Counted from the stretch's first letter, positions 15,383 through 26,357 are shown. The stretch: DNA of 64,000 nt from Flavihumibacter fluvii (GCF_018595675.2 NZ_CP092333.1:3186001-3250000); one strand, 5' to 3'. Numbers and translations: made by a program. The notes: generated by a model not told the origin, from the letters alone.

Positions 15383-17818
15383 TTAAAATTTATAAGAGAC
15401 CGTTGCAGCAAATTGACGGGGTGCAATCGGGTTCACGCTATTGTCGTCGTGTACATTATAACTCAATTTATTCAACAGGTTGGTGAGTTTGAACCGCACG
15501 GAGAAATGTTGAAAGCCGGCATAACCAACAGAGAGATCATACAAGGTATAATCCGGTAGGGCGATCAGTTTATAAGTAGGATTTGTGGTGGAAGGATTCC
15601 TCCCTGCAAGACGGTCCCCAACATAGTATGCACTAAACCCGGCATCGAAGTTTTTCAATGCAGATTTTGCCGGGAATGCATAAAACACACTGGCATTTGC
15701 TGTATGTGCCGGGTTATAACGGAGACGATCACCTGTAGTAAAATTCTTTCCATTACCACCAGTGTATTTGGTATCATTAAAACTATACCCCGCCATGAAA
15801 GTAAAGCCATACAATGGTTTTGTAGCGATGTCCAGTTCAACACCTTTGCTGGTCACTTCACCGGCCAGTTCACGGATGGTGTTGTCTGTATTGGGAGATC
15901 CATCGGCCAGGGTCAGGGCTGTTTGCGCGAGGTTATCATTAACGATCTGGTAAAGGGTCACATTAACGGAAAGCAGGCCATTAATAAGGTCTGATTTAAC
16001 GCCCAGTTCAACCTGGTCAACAATTGATGGTGGTAATGCAGCCCCCCCGATATCCCTCCCGGTATTCACTGTAAATGAATTGGTGTAACTGGTAAAAAAG
16101 GACAGTTTTTTGGAAGGCTGGTAGACTAACCCAACCCTTGGACTAAATGCATCATTGGTGTAAGCAGCTATTGATCCGCTTGACCCTTTGGCAATGCTGT
16201 CGACTGTGGCGGTGCGGTTACTCTGGTAACTGTATCGGATACCTGCCAGCAACTTGAATTTGTCGGATAAACAAACCAGGTCCTGGATATAGACACCAAA
16301 GCGTTGGATGGGGCTAGTGGTAATCCGGTCGATATCCAATACGGGGATATCAGTCCTTTTACCAAAGGTTGACTTGTCATAAATATTAATGGTGTCGTAG
16401 ATATTCAGTTTGCTTATGGCCTCATCGCGTCCGTTTGCATTGTATTGGTTGGTGATATAAGCATTGGCCTTTGTCTTGTACCGGTCAGCATCTGCACCAA
16501 CTAAAAAAGTGTGTCCGATCTTCCCCGTTTTAAATTTACCCGTCAGGTCCACCTGCGCGAGCAGGTACTCTTCCGAGGTTTTGGATTTCTGCAAGCCCCT
16601 GATCCAATTGCCACCAGGCTTGATGGTGGTAGGTCTCGCCGCACCGAAAAGTTCTGCGTTGTAGGCCTGGTAAGACACCAAACCTTTCACCTGCCAGTTT
16701 TTTTTCAATTCGCGGGTGAGGGTCGCAGTTAGTGACTTCTGTTCTGCGGAATTAAATCCCCAGGGAACACCCAGGAACCTGCTGCGTGGCACATCGGTGA
16801 TGGTATAGTCGATAGCTCCGATACCAAAATCAGCCGTACGTTTATCCTTGAGGTAGTCCCCCTCCACCAGGAGGCTGGTCTTTTCGTTCAAATTAAACAG
16901 AAAGGAAGGATTAACATAGATCCGTTCACTATTTACATCATCGCGGAAGCTACCTGATTTCTGGTAGGTGGTATTCAGGCGGTAGGCGGCAATGTGCTGT
17001 TTGTCGATGGCACCATAGATATCAATTGACGGTTTGTAGAGGTCATAACTTCCGGTACGGAATGAAATCTCGCCGCCTTGTTCAAACTTGGGCTTTTTCG
17101 TGACAATATTCAGGATGCCACCCGCTGCTACATTTCCGAACAGGATGGCATTACCACCTTTAAGGAATTCAATTTTTTCAACCCCACTCATTTCAGGCAT
17201 GGTGCCGTTATTATACCGGGAGCCATTTTTAAACGTATTGTTGCTGCCGAATGCATAGCCCCTGCCGGCGATCTCTTCCTGGTAGCCGCCTGTAGTACCC
17301 ATCAGGTAAACTCCGGTCACATTTTGCAGGGCGTCGCTCAGTTGTAAGACCTGCTGGCGTTCGAGGATATCCTTCCCGACAACCGTAAAGCTTTGGGGAA
17401 GATCCATAGGTTTAATGGCCACCTTACCGGCACCAATAGTTTTTTCGTTCATCCCTTTGCCATAACTCACCACCACTTCCTGCAATTGGGCATTGTTCTC
17501 CGGGAAAGAGATTTGCAGGCCGGTAAGTTCACCCGCTTTTACCCAAACTGATTTTACCTGGCTTTGCAAACCAACATAGGATGCGATGAGGGTATAGTGT
17601 CCCTGTGGTATATCCTTTAATATAAACCGGCCGTCATTGCTGCTTAGTGTTGCTTTTTTAATTTCCTTTAACTGGATGCTCACCATAGCAGCGGGCAGAC
17701 TGTCAATGGTATTAACCGCCCCGGTGATGGTTCCATGCTGTGCGTATGCGGTAAATGCTGTGGTGCAAAACAAGGCCGATACGATGAATTTCCAGATCCT
17801 ATTCAATGAATTGTTCAT
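15383..17818 (-). CDS. TonB-dependent siderophore receptor
   Basis: An 811-residue outer-membrane receptor for ferric siderophores. After a signal peptide ending near residue 26 there is a carboxypeptidase-regulatory-like domain (about 28-110, with GRFILKDIPQGHYTL), then a plug with QSFTVVGKDILERQQV (near 140) and GRGYAFGSNNTFKNG, and a 22-strand barrel ending in FAATVSYKF. The match is to the TIGR01783-type siderophore receptors rather than SusC. The ligand cannot be told from sequence. It is followed by the PepSY protein and preceded, across 291 bp, by an AraC regulator on the same strand. A direct repeat at 17867-17907 is a candidate activator site. Confidence 0.93.
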   Translation of the reverse strand: MNNSLNRIWKFIVSALFCTTAFTAYAQHGTITGAVNTIDSLPAAMVSIQLKEIKKATLSSNDGRFILKDIPQGHYTLIASYVGLQSQVKSVWVKAGELTGLQISFPENNAQLQEVVVSYGKGMNEKTIGAGKVAIKPMDLPQSFTVVGKDILERQQVLQLSDALQNVTGVYLMGTTGGYQEEIAGRGYAFGSNNTFKNGSRYNNGTMPEMSGVEKIEFLKGGNAILFGNVAAGGILNIVTKKPKFEQGGEISFRTGSYDLYKPSIDIYGAIDKQHIAAYRLNTTYQKSGSFRDDVNSERIYVNPSFLFNLNEKTSLLVEGDYLKDKRTADFGIGAIDYTITDVPRSRFLGVPWGFNSAEQKSLTATLTRELKKNWQVKGLVSYQAYNAELFGAARPTTIKPGGNWIRGLQKSKTSEEYLLAQVDLTGKFKTGKIGHTFLVGADADRYKTKANAYITNQYNANGRDEAISKLNIYDTINIYDKSTFGKRTDIPVLDIDRITTSPIQRFGVYIQDLVCLSDKFKLLAGIRYSYQSNRTATVDSIAKGSSGSIAAYTNDAFSPRVGLVYQPSKKLSFFTSYTNSFTVNTGRDIGGAALPPSIVDQVELGVKSDLINGLLSVNVTLYQIVNDNLAQTALTLADGSPNTDNTIRELAGEVTSKGVELDIATKPLYGFTFMAGYSFNDTKYTGGNGKNFTTGDRLRYNPAHTANASVFYAFPAKSALKNFDAGFSAYYVGDRLAGRNPSTTNPTYKLIALPDYTLYDLSVGYAGFQHFSVRFKLTNLLNKLSYNVHDDNSVNPIAPRQFAATVSYKF

Positions 17819-17866
17819 TTCCGTTATTTATGGCGGCAAATTTGGCTATGAACCATGAACAATCAG

Positions 17867-17907
17867 TTACGCGATGAGGAAATGAGTTTACGCAAAGCGG
17901 AAATGAG
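17867..17907. promoter_or_regulatory. 21 bp-spaced direct repeat, candidate AraC operator
   Basis: Two copies of TTACGC-N5-GGAAATGAG begin exactly 21 bp apart (17867-17886 and 17888-17907). AraC-family activators bind direct repeats about two helical turns apart, just upstream of the -35 region. This site lies 49-89 bp upstream of the TonB receptor start codon, and an AraC gene lies just upstream. A -7-like CAAATTTG at 17837-17844 would fit. It also borders heptad array F1, so it might be part of that element instead. Confidence 0.5.
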
Positions 17908-17910
17908 GGA

Positions 17911-17945
17911 GCAGAAAGCAGGAAGCAGGGAGCAGTGAGCAGAAA
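17911..17945. repeat. Heptad array F1 (GCAGRRA type)
   Basis: Five units: GCAGAAA, GCAGGAA, GCAGGGA, GCAGTGA, GCAGAAA. It is the inverted complement of array F2 (18076-18110). Counting one partly conserved flanking unit, about 37 of 40 positions pair, with a loop of about 125 bases between them. Confidence 0.93.
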
Positions 17946-17946
17946 G

Positions 17947-18075
17947 TTGTGACAATGTCGTGACAAAGCACCTTGCAAGGAATTTAAAACAGCGCGATGT
18001 TTTGATTAAAAAATGGAATTAACAGATGCAGCATTTTCCAAAAGCGATTGTTGAAACATCTAAGGTAAATCTTAC
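17947..18075. other. Loop region between arrays F1 and F2
   Basis: About 130 bp without a reading frame. It holds a 10 bp palindrome CCTTGCAAGG, a repeated GTGACA motif, and a 7 bp inverted pair GATGTTT / AAACATC that could extend folding inside the F1/F2 stem. It has no similarity that I recognise. Confidence 0.4.
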
Positions 18076-18110
18076 TGCTCACTGCTCCCTGCTTTCTGCT
18101 TTCTGCTCAC
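18076..18110. repeat. Heptad array F2 (inverted copy of F1)
   Basis: Units TGCTCAC, TGCTCCC, TGCTTTC, TGCTTTC, TGCTCAC. The last base of the array is the last base of the AraC stop codon (CTA on the plus strand, 18110-18112), so the array begins exactly at the 3' end of that gene. Confidence 0.93.
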
Positions 18111-19075
18111 TAATGAAAAAGCAACTCACAAGGCTTCAAACCTGTATGCTTTTTGAATGCAGTAGAGAAATGGGAAATGGATGAATAGCCGAGCATGAGG
18201 GAGACTTCGGTTACACTGAGGCCTTTTTCGTACAGCAGGTAACGGGCATGTTCCATTCTCTGGCTCTGGTAAAAATCGAACACAGTGGTGCCATATAATT
18301 CCTTGAAACCTTTTTTAAGGTAACATTCATTGATGGCTACTTTGCGGCTCAGTTCCTTAATGGTAATTGGTTCACCGATATGTTGCAATAATATGGCGCG
18401 GGCCTTTTCGATTTTTTCACGATCGGCATCATTGGCCAGGAATTTACAAGCAAAAGTTGTTTCTTCCTTTTCGCCCACCATGCATTCGAGGCTGTAGAGC
18501 AGGAGCATCTGCATCTGGGCATTGATGAAGATATTCTCCATGGAGCCCGAATAATTATGGTTCAGCAGGGCTTCCAGTACGCTGCGGGTGCGGCTGCACA
18601 GGGATAGGGTTTTCGAAAAAGAGGACCGGTGGCGAAACTGTACGATATCGTCAGAGAGGTTTTTCAGTTTACCTCCATTCACAAACTGCGAGAGATGTGT
18701 AGGGGAAAAAACAAAACTCAATACGTCGATACTGGCGGCCTTTTGTTCACATGCGGCGGAATTAAACTTGCAGTTATTACATTCAATGTCTTTCTGGCGG
18801 CAATACATATTACCAGAAATGCAAAAGCGTAATTCGATGTAATTTTCGGTATTGTCCTGGTGGGATTGGTGGTATACCAGCATACCCAGGTCATCAACCT
18901 CCCATTGCGGCATTTTCCGGTAACGGTAAATACTGTACTGCACGGAACCGGGAATCACCTGCTCTTTTTGCTGCAGTACCTCAAGTTCATTGAACATGAC
19001 GGGGGCCCTTCTTGCCAGTGCCAAAATATCGTTTGCCAGATGCATGAACCCACAAAAATACAGCATAAATCCCAT
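18110..19075 (-). CDS. AraC-family transcriptional regulator
   Basis: A 321-residue regulator with the AraC double helix-turn-helix at residues 222-318 (ITIKELSRKVAINECYLKKG, then LSVTEVSLMLGYSSISHFS). The N-terminal 200 residues do not match the common cupin-sugar type. They contain four evenly placed cysteines, C92-x6-C99-x2-C102-x6-C109, a spacing that could bind iron or an iron-sulfur cluster. Its place upstream of a siderophore receptor recalls PchR-type regulators that sense a ferric siderophore. A start at the second Met (position 11) is also possible. Array F2 begins at its stop codon. Confidence 0.9.
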   Translation of the reverse strand: MGFMLYFCGFMHLANDILALARRAPVMFNELEVLQQKEQVIPGSVQYSIYRYRKMPQWEVDDLGMLVYHQSHQDNTENYIELRFCISGNMYCRQKDIECNNCKFNSAACEQKAASIDVLSFVFSPTHLSQFVNGGKLKNLSDDIVQFRHRSSFSKTLSLCSRTRSVLEALLNHNYSGSMENIFINAQMQMLLLYSLECMVGEKEETTFACKFLANDADREKIEKARAILLQHIGEPITIKELSRKVAINECYLKKGFKELYGTTVFDFYQSQRMEHARYLLYEKGLSVTEVSLMLGYSSISHFSTAFKKHTGLKPCELLFH

Positions 19076-19177
19076 TTAATAATTGGGGCTTCTAAAACGG
19101 GGATTTCAAGTGGAGATTTTTTATCGTTTTTGGCTATTTATAGTCGCTTAAAACCGGGTTCTCCCCCCGCTTTTTCG

Positions 19178-19185
19178 TACATTTG
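19178..19185 (+). promoter_or_regulatory. -7 promoter element for gyrB
   Basis: TACATTTG matches TAnnTTTG exactly and lies 47 bp before the gyrB start codon in the 157 bp region divergent from the AraC gene. No clear -33 TTTG at normal spacing. Confidence 0.5.
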
Positions 19186-19202
19186 CCGATAGTCATTTTT
19201 AA

Positions 19203-21212
<2,010 letters not shown>

Positions 21213-21325
21213 ATTATTTTTTAACTAATTCAATAGCCAGTTTTTGTACCATTTGAGATATTTTGGCTAGCTTGTAACCCTGTAAATGCTAATATTTATT
21301 CACTAACCATAAAAATCAATTCACT

Positions 21326-21529
21326 ATGGCTGATATTAAACTGACCGCATATAACGTGAAAACAAAGGAAAAAGGCGTTGAGGTTAAAGATGCGGTAATT
21401 ACAAAAACTGCCCGCGGTGGTTATATGGCCCAGGGTAATGACGGTAAAGGAAATAAGCTTACCACAATGCTCAGCGAAGCAAACGCATTAGCTGCTATCA
21501 AAGCTGGAATTGCGAAAAAAGGCTGGTAA
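21326..21529 (+). CDS. Small conserved-looking protein, 67 aa
   Basis: I do not recognise the family. The protein (MADIKLTAYNVKTKEKG...) has no signal peptide or membrane segment. It alternates short beta-like stretches (KLTAYNV, VEVKDAVITKTARGGYMAQG) and ends with an alanine-rich helix (EANALAAIKAGIAKKGW). Net charge is positive. It stands alone between gyrB and a DUF1080 gene, has its own strong terminator 24 bp after the stop (21554-21588), and its codon use is like its neighbours, which supports a real gene. Function unknown. Confidence 0.75.
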   Translation: MADIKLTAYNVKTKEKGVEVKDAVITKTARGGYMAQGNDGKGNKLTTMLSEANALAAIKAGIAKKGW

Positions 21530-21553
21530 ATAATAATCTGTTTTGAATAAAAA

Positions 21554-21588
21554 AACATCAGTCCTTTTGGTAGGATTGGTGTTTTTTT
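21554..21588 (+). terminator. Rho-independent terminator
   Basis: AACATCAGTCC (21554-21564) pairs with GGATTGGTGTT (21573-21583) through Watson-Crick and G-T pairs around an 8-base loop, followed by seven T residues. It closes the 67 aa gene. Confidence 0.8.
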
Positions 21589-21622
21589 ATATCCTTAAAT
21601 TTACAACAGCCAACATATAAAA

Positions 21623-22360
21623 ATGAAAAATACCCTGCTCACCATCAGTGTTTTACTGACCATGTCCAGTTTAGTAAATGCCCAGCAAACAGCAAAACCC
21701 GAAGACACAGAACAATGGACACCTGTTCCGGTGAAAGTTGATCCGGGTAATGCTACAAAAGCACCTTCAGATGCTATTGTTCTTTTTGATGGCAAGAACC
21801 TGAACCAATGGATCAGCCCGAAAACAGGCGAAACTGCACCATGGATCGTTGAAAATGGAATTTTTACCGTGAAACCAGGTACCGGTAATATCCGCACCAG
21901 GGAAAAATTCGCAGACTGCCAGCTGCATATTGAATGGCGTACCCCTGCCGGCATTAAAGGTGAAGGGCAGGACCGCGGCAACAGCGGTATTTTCTTCATG
22001 GAAAAATATGAATTGCAGGTACTGGATAACTATACCAATGTTACTTACTCCAATGGCCAGGCAGGAAGCATTTATAAGCAGTTTATTCCGCTTGTTAACG
22101 CTTGTCGCAAGGAAGGTGAATGGCAGACCTACGATGTGATTTTCACCGCACCTAAATTCAATGCAGATGGATCATTGCTGTCACCAGCCAGGATCACTGT
22201 TTTGCACAACAATGTTTTGGTACAAAATAATGTTTCGCTGAAAGGCGCTACTGAATATATTGGCCAACCCAGTTATAGTGCACATGGCCCGTTGGGCATA
22301 GAATTGCAGGACCATAGCCACAAGGTGAGTTACCGGAATATCTGGATCAGGAAACTATAA
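21623..22360 (+). CDS. Secreted DUF1080 / 3-keto-disaccharide hydrolase-type protein
   Basis: A 245-residue protein with an N-terminal signal peptide (MKNTLLTISVLLTMSSLVNAQ) and one DUF1080 domain (about 45-243), a concanavalin-like beta sandwich. Some members hydrolyse 3-keto-glycosides; most are uncharacterised. Visible family blocks are IVLFDGKNLNQWISP, TGNIRTREKFADCQLHIEWR, RGNSGIFFMEKYELQVLD, and the C-terminal GPLGIELQDHSHKVSYRNIWIR. It probably acts in the periplasm or outside the cell. Its 3' end overlaps the converging DUF1501 gene by 6 bp. Confidence 0.88.
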   Translation: MKNTLLTISVLLTMSSLVNAQQTAKPEDTEQWTPVPVKVDPGNATKAPSDAIVLFDGKNLNQWISPKTGETAPWIVENGIFTVKPGTGNIRTREKFADCQLHIEWRTPAGIKGEGQDRGNSGIFFMEKYELQVLDNYTNVTYSNGQAGSIYKQFIPLVNACRKEGEWQTYDVIFTAPKFNADGSLLSPARITVLHNNVLVQNNVSLKGATEYIGQPSYSAHGPLGIELQDHSHKVSYRNIWIRKL

Positions 22361-23554
22361 AAAATCCATGGGTTGAAAGGATCCCCCCAGTATACCTGCT
22401 GCGGGGGCATCCAACCACTTGTCCAGCAAAGTGGCATATACCTGCCTGAAATCAACCTGGTAAAGCAGGTCACCATCATCCAGTCGCGTAAGATCGGGCA
22501 ATGCATTTAAAATACCTTTCCTGCTTAAGCCGCCACCAATAAAAAACATATTATTAGCCGTGCCGTGATCAGTTCCGCCACTGGCATTTTGTGCCACGCG
22601 GCGGCCAAATTCAGAAAAACTAACCAGCAAAACATCTTTGAAGCGGTTATTCTTTTTGAGGTCTGTCACGAAGGACTGTACGGCATCATTGATCTCTGAA
22701 AACAACCTTCTCTGTTGCATGTCCTGTGCAACATGTGTATCAAAACTTCCCACTGAAACATAGTACACCCGGGTGTTGATACCAGATAGGATCAAGGAAG
22801 AAATATTGCGGAGGTTCCTGCCCAATTCAGTGCTGGGATAAGTTACCACTGACCGGTTCAGTTTACTGTTCCGGTAGATATAATCCGCACTACTCAGTGA
22901 TCCTGCAAGGGTCTTGTATAAATAATCGGCTGTCTGCGATGCATGCGCACGTTCATGCGCTTTCACCACATCTGCATATAAGGGATTACGGCTTGACTGG
23001 AATAACCTTCCCGGATCTTTGAACGCAATCCCGTTCTGCTCATTCCCTTTCAAAGCCAGGCTCAGCATATCATCCAACTCAAGTGCCTGAGTAGGATGAT
23101 CGCAGTCTTTACATTGTTGGTCCAGCCACCTGCCCAGCCAGCCGGTATACAGGTATTCATTGCTCTTACTGGCCGTTTGCCAGATATCCATACTCCTGAA
23201 ATGCGAACGATCGGGATCAGGATAGCCTACGCTATTCATAATCGACAGGTAACCCTCATCGTGCAATGTTTTAAAAAAAGGCAGAGACGGATGAATTCCT
23301 GCATCATCATTTAGTGGCAGGCAATTTCTGCGGGTGATACCCAGCCTGGGCCTTTCCCTATAGTACACATCATTACGGTAAGGAATAACCGTATTTAATC
23401 CATCATTGCCGCCACTCAATTGTAAAACGACCAGAATTTTTTGTGTGGCCGGAAGGCTGCCAGGCCGTTCCATCGCTTTTAAAAAACGCGGAACCATCAT
23501 GGAAGCGGTGGCAAGCGAACCAGTTTGCAGGAATGTTCTTCTTTTAATCAGCAT
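22355..23554 (-). CDS. DUF1501 protein with Tat-type signal
   Basis: A 399-residue protein of the DUF1501 family, related to the alkaline-phosphatase/sulfatase fold and usually paired with DUF1800. The N-terminus KRRTFLQTGSLATASMMV is a twin-arginine-type signal, implying export in folded form. Family blocks are LVVLQLSGGNDGLNTVIPY (residues 41-59), IHPSLPFFKTLHDEGYL and VSFSEFGRRVAQNASGGTDH (near 310-330), with conserved Asp and His that may bind metal. It follows the DUF1800 gene by 16 bp on the same strand, so the two form an operon. No reaction is known. Confidence 0.88.
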   Translation of the reverse strand: MLIKRRTFLQTGSLATASMMVPRFLKAMERPGSLPATQKILVVLQLSGGNDGLNTVIPYRNDVYYRERPRLGITRRNCLPLNDDAGIHPSLPFFKTLHDEGYLSIMNSVGYPDPDRSHFRSMDIWQTASKSNEYLYTGWLGRWLDQQCKDCDHPTQALELDDMLSLALKGNEQNGIAFKDPGRLFQSSRNPLYADVVKAHERAHASQTADYLYKTLAGSLSSADYIYRNSKLNRSVVTYPSTELGRNLRNISSLILSGINTRVYYVSVGSFDTHVAQDMQQRRLFSEINDAVQSFVTDLKKNNRFKDVLLVSFSEFGRRVAQNASGGTDHGTANNMFFIGGGLSRKGILNALPDLTRLDDGDLLYQVDFRQVYATLLDKWLDAPAAGILGGSFQPMDFL

Positions 23555-23570
23555 AACGCATTATTTGTGT

Positions 23571-24995
23571 TCAGCACAATTGGTACTCCGGGCAACTCAT
23601 CAGGTTGATGGTTGCCGAGGAAATATATAACTGGCGGGCGGTAAGGTTGGTGTACTTGTTTATGATCGCAGGATCCTGGGTGACCGGTGTTTGCAAAATA
23701 AAGCGCGATATCGATGGCCATACATCTTGTTTTTTTATCGCGGCAAAAAAACTGCAATAGTGTTCCCAGTTAATATCTGCATTGAAATTCCTGCCAGGTG
23801 CAGCAGCCCTGCCCATTTGTTCATCATCGTCCTGCTTTGGTTGCATAATCCATCCTTCATTGGCAGCGACCAATTGCGGAAGCCGCATGCGCAATAACAA
23901 CGAACTGCCATCTATCCAGGTCTTACCACCCGCCCAGCCGGCCACATTAGGTGGATAGAATAATATTTGTCCCAATAATTTCTGGAAAACCAGTTGCACG
24001 GCTTCATCCTGCATCGCAAGCGGCAGTTGCCGGCGCATACCTACCCATAACTCAACCGGCGATTTAATGCGGTTGCCCATATTCTTTGGGTCAAAGAACC
24101 ATGCGCTGGTAAACATATCGTGCAATAATTCCTGAATAGCATAACCCGATTGATAAAACCGTTTTGCCAACCATTCCACTTTTAGCGCATCAACATCTTC
24201 GTTTACAAAAAAACGGTACAGTTTCCTGGTGATGAATATTGCTGTTGTTGGTTGTTCCAATAAAATATCAAGGATATCATCACCGGTAAAATTTCCTGTT
24301 TTACCCAAGAAGGTCTTTTGCCCGCCATCATGCAGGCCCCTGCGAAAAATAAATTCACCATTGATATTCGCGCCCCAACCAGTAAATGCCCTTGCAGCTT
24401 CCCTGATATCTTTTTCAGCATAATTTCCGCGACCCATGGTGAATAATTCCATCAGTTCACGGGCAAAGTTTTCATTCGGATGATCTTTCCTGTTCTGGTT
24501 ATTATTCAGGAAATTGATCATGGCAGCACTCTTGCTTACTTCACGAAGGAGTTCCCCAAAATTACCGAGGGCATTTGTCCGGATCGTATGCAACAGCAAT
24601 TGCTGGTAATAAATATTAAGGTTCCTGCAGGCAAAATGCCCGTGCCAGAAAAAGGCCATTTTCTCGCGTAATTGAGCACCGCTTGCAGCCATTTCACTGA
24701 GCCAGTGGATATTCAGGTTTTTAAGATCTTCCCGGCTTTGTTTCCGCAGGTTTTTCTTTTCTTCCGTGGTCAGTTCCCGCCTGTTCATTTTACCTGCTTC
24801 ACCAATACCCATGGTTAATCCTTTCATGGCATTATCCACTATGTTCAGGTAATCCGGTGATTTTGCAGAGGCTTTCAGCAATGCCTTATATAAGGTATTG
24901 GGGTCACCTGTTTGTAATTGGGCCAGGCTGGCAACAGGCGGACCAAATGCAGCCCGCCAAAATAAGTGCTGATTCTTCCATTGATTTACATTCAC
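23571..24995 (-). CDS. DUF1800 protein
   Basis: A 474-residue protein of the DUF1800 family. Signature segments are MAFFWHGHFA (near residue 122), NENFARELMELFTMG (near 184), the C-terminal half's NVAGWAGGKTWIDGSS (near 370), and a last block in which polar helices dominate. No clear signal peptide is seen at MNVNQWKNQHLFWRAAFG. In many Bacteroidota it precedes a DUF1501 gene as here, and the pair is thought to act together in the envelope, with unknown chemistry. It starts 71 bp after serS ends, on the same strand. Confidence 0.87.
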   Translation of the reverse strand: MNVNQWKNQHLFWRAAFGPPVASLAQLQTGDPNTLYKALLKASAKSPDYLNIVDNAMKGLTMGIGEAGKMNRRELTTEEKKNLRKQSREDLKNLNIHWLSEMAASGAQLREKMAFFWHGHFACRNLNIYYQQLLLHTIRTNALGNFGELLREVSKSAAMINFLNNNQNRKDHPNENFARELMELFTMGRGNYAEKDIREAARAFTGWGANINGEFIFRRGLHDGGQKTFLGKTGNFTGDDILDILLEQPTTAIFITRKLYRFFVNEDVDALKVEWLAKRFYQSGYAIQELLHDMFTSAWFFDPKNMGNRIKSPVELWVGMRRQLPLAMQDEAVQLVFQKLLGQILFYPPNVAGWAGGKTWIDGSSLLLRMRLPQLVAANEGWIMQPKQDDDEQMGRAAAPGRNFNADINWEHYCSFFAAIKKQDVWPSISRFILQTPVTQDPAIINKYTNLTARQLYISSATINLMSCPEYQLC

Positions 24996-25066
24996 GGGAA
25001 AATTTCTGGTTTGACCAACATTTAAACCGTTGGTTTAATGACCAGGAAAAACGAAAATCACCAGGA

Positions 25067-26332
25067 TCATATCTGCCCTGCACCAAAATAACTGTGCAAC
25101 ACTTTTGGCAACCGTATAGTGCCATCCTGCTGGTTATTTTCCAGCAAAGCTGCGAGTATGCGCGGAAGTGCCATGGAACTGCCATTCAGCGAGTGCACCA
25201 ATTGCGGTTTTCCAGTGCCATCCTTGAACCTGATCTTCATGCGATTAGTCTGGTACGCTTCGAAATTGCTGACAGAGCTGACTTCCAGCCATTTCTCCTG
25301 CGCGGCGCTATACACCTCAAAATCATAGGTGATGGCAGAAGTAAAGCCCATATCTCCGCCGCATAGCCGAAGAATCCGATAAGGCAGTTCGAGGGACTGG
25401 ATAAGTTCTTCAACGTGCGCCACCATAGTATCCAGGGTATCATAACTTTTATCAGGATGGACCAATTGCACGATTTCCACTTTATCGAACTGGTGAAGGC
25501 GGTTGAGTCCGCGCACATCTTTACCATAACTGCCGGCCTCGCGGCGGAAGCAGGGTGTATAGGCAGTCATACGAACCGGCAAGTCTGCCTCTTTAATAAT
25601 TTCATCGCGGTAAATATTGGTCACCGGGACTTCTGAGGTGGGAATAAGGAAAAAATTATCCACTGTTGCATGGTACATCTGGCCCTCTTTATCAGGCAAT
25701 TGCCCCGTACCATAAGCAGAAGCTTCATTCACCAGCAAAGGCGGTTGAATTTCCATGTACCCCCTTGCTGTATTGAAATCGAGGAAATACTGGATCATGG
25801 CCCTTTGCAGTTTTGCGCCTTTGTTTATATATACAGGAAATCCGCTGCCGGTTATCTTATTGCCCAGTTCGAAATCGATCAGGCCATGTTGGTTAACCAG
25901 GTCCCAGTGCGGTTTTGCACCAGCAGGCAATACAGGTATTTCACCACCGCTTCTAACCACCACATTATCCTCGGGAGTGCGGCCAACAGGCACCTGTACA
26001 GATGGCAGGTTAGGTATCAGCAACAGTATATTATGAATGGATGTTTCCACGGCATTCAATTCAACAAGGTCTTCCATACTTGCCTTCAGGCCAGCAACTT
26101 CAGCCTTTAATAATTCAGCTGCATCTTTTTTTCCTTCCCGCATAAGGTTGCCGATCTCTTTGGAAGCGGCATTCACTTTGGCTTGCTTCTCGTCATGTTC
26201 AAACTGTAATTTTCGGCGGCGCTCATCCAGGACCAGCAAATCATCCACCAGGGACAATGGAGAGAAATGCTTAACAGCCAATCGCTCTTTCACAAATTCT
26301 ACGTTCTGCCGGATAAAATTCACCTGTAGCAT
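25067..26332 (-). CDS. serS: Seryl-tRNA synthetase
   Basis: Charges tRNA-Ser with serine (class II synthetase, cytoplasm). The 421-residue protein has an N-terminal antiparallel coiled coil (about residues 30-100) that grips the tRNA long arm, then TSEVPVTNIYRDEII (serine site), motif 2 (TPCFRREAGSYGKDVRGLNR), and motif 3 (NGSSMALPRILAALLENNQ). Start codon ATG at 26330-26332 is 18 bp downstream of a -7 element on the minus strand. Confidence 0.96.
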   Translation of the reverse strand: MLQVNFIRQNVEFVKERLAVKHFSPLSLVDDLLVLDERRRKLQFEHDEKQAKVNAASKEIGNLMREGKKDAAELLKAEVAGLKASMEDLVELNAVETSIHNILLLIPNLPSVQVPVGRTPEDNVVVRSGGEIPVLPAGAKPHWDLVNQHGLIDFELGNKITGSGFPVYINKGAKLQRAMIQYFLDFNTARGYMEIQPPLLVNEASAYGTGQLPDKEGQMYHATVDNFFLIPTSEVPVTNIYRDEIIKEADLPVRMTAYTPCFRREAGSYGKDVRGLNRLHQFDKVEIVQLVHPDKSYDTLDTMVAHVEELIQSLELPYRILRLCGGDMGFTSAITYDFEVYSAAQEKWLEVSSVSNFEAYQTNRMKIRFKDGTGKPQLVHSLNGSSMALPRILAALLENNQQDGTIRLPKVLHSYFGAGQI

Positions 26333-26349
26333 CTTTTTCTAATTTGGCG

Positions 26350-26357
26350 CAAAGATA
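26350..26357 (-). promoter_or_regulatory. -7 promoter element for serS
   Basis: Reads TATCTTTG on the minus strand, an exact TAnnTTTG match 17 bp before the serS start. It forms a 9 bp inverted pair with the plus-strand element at 26373-26380. Confidence 0.55.
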
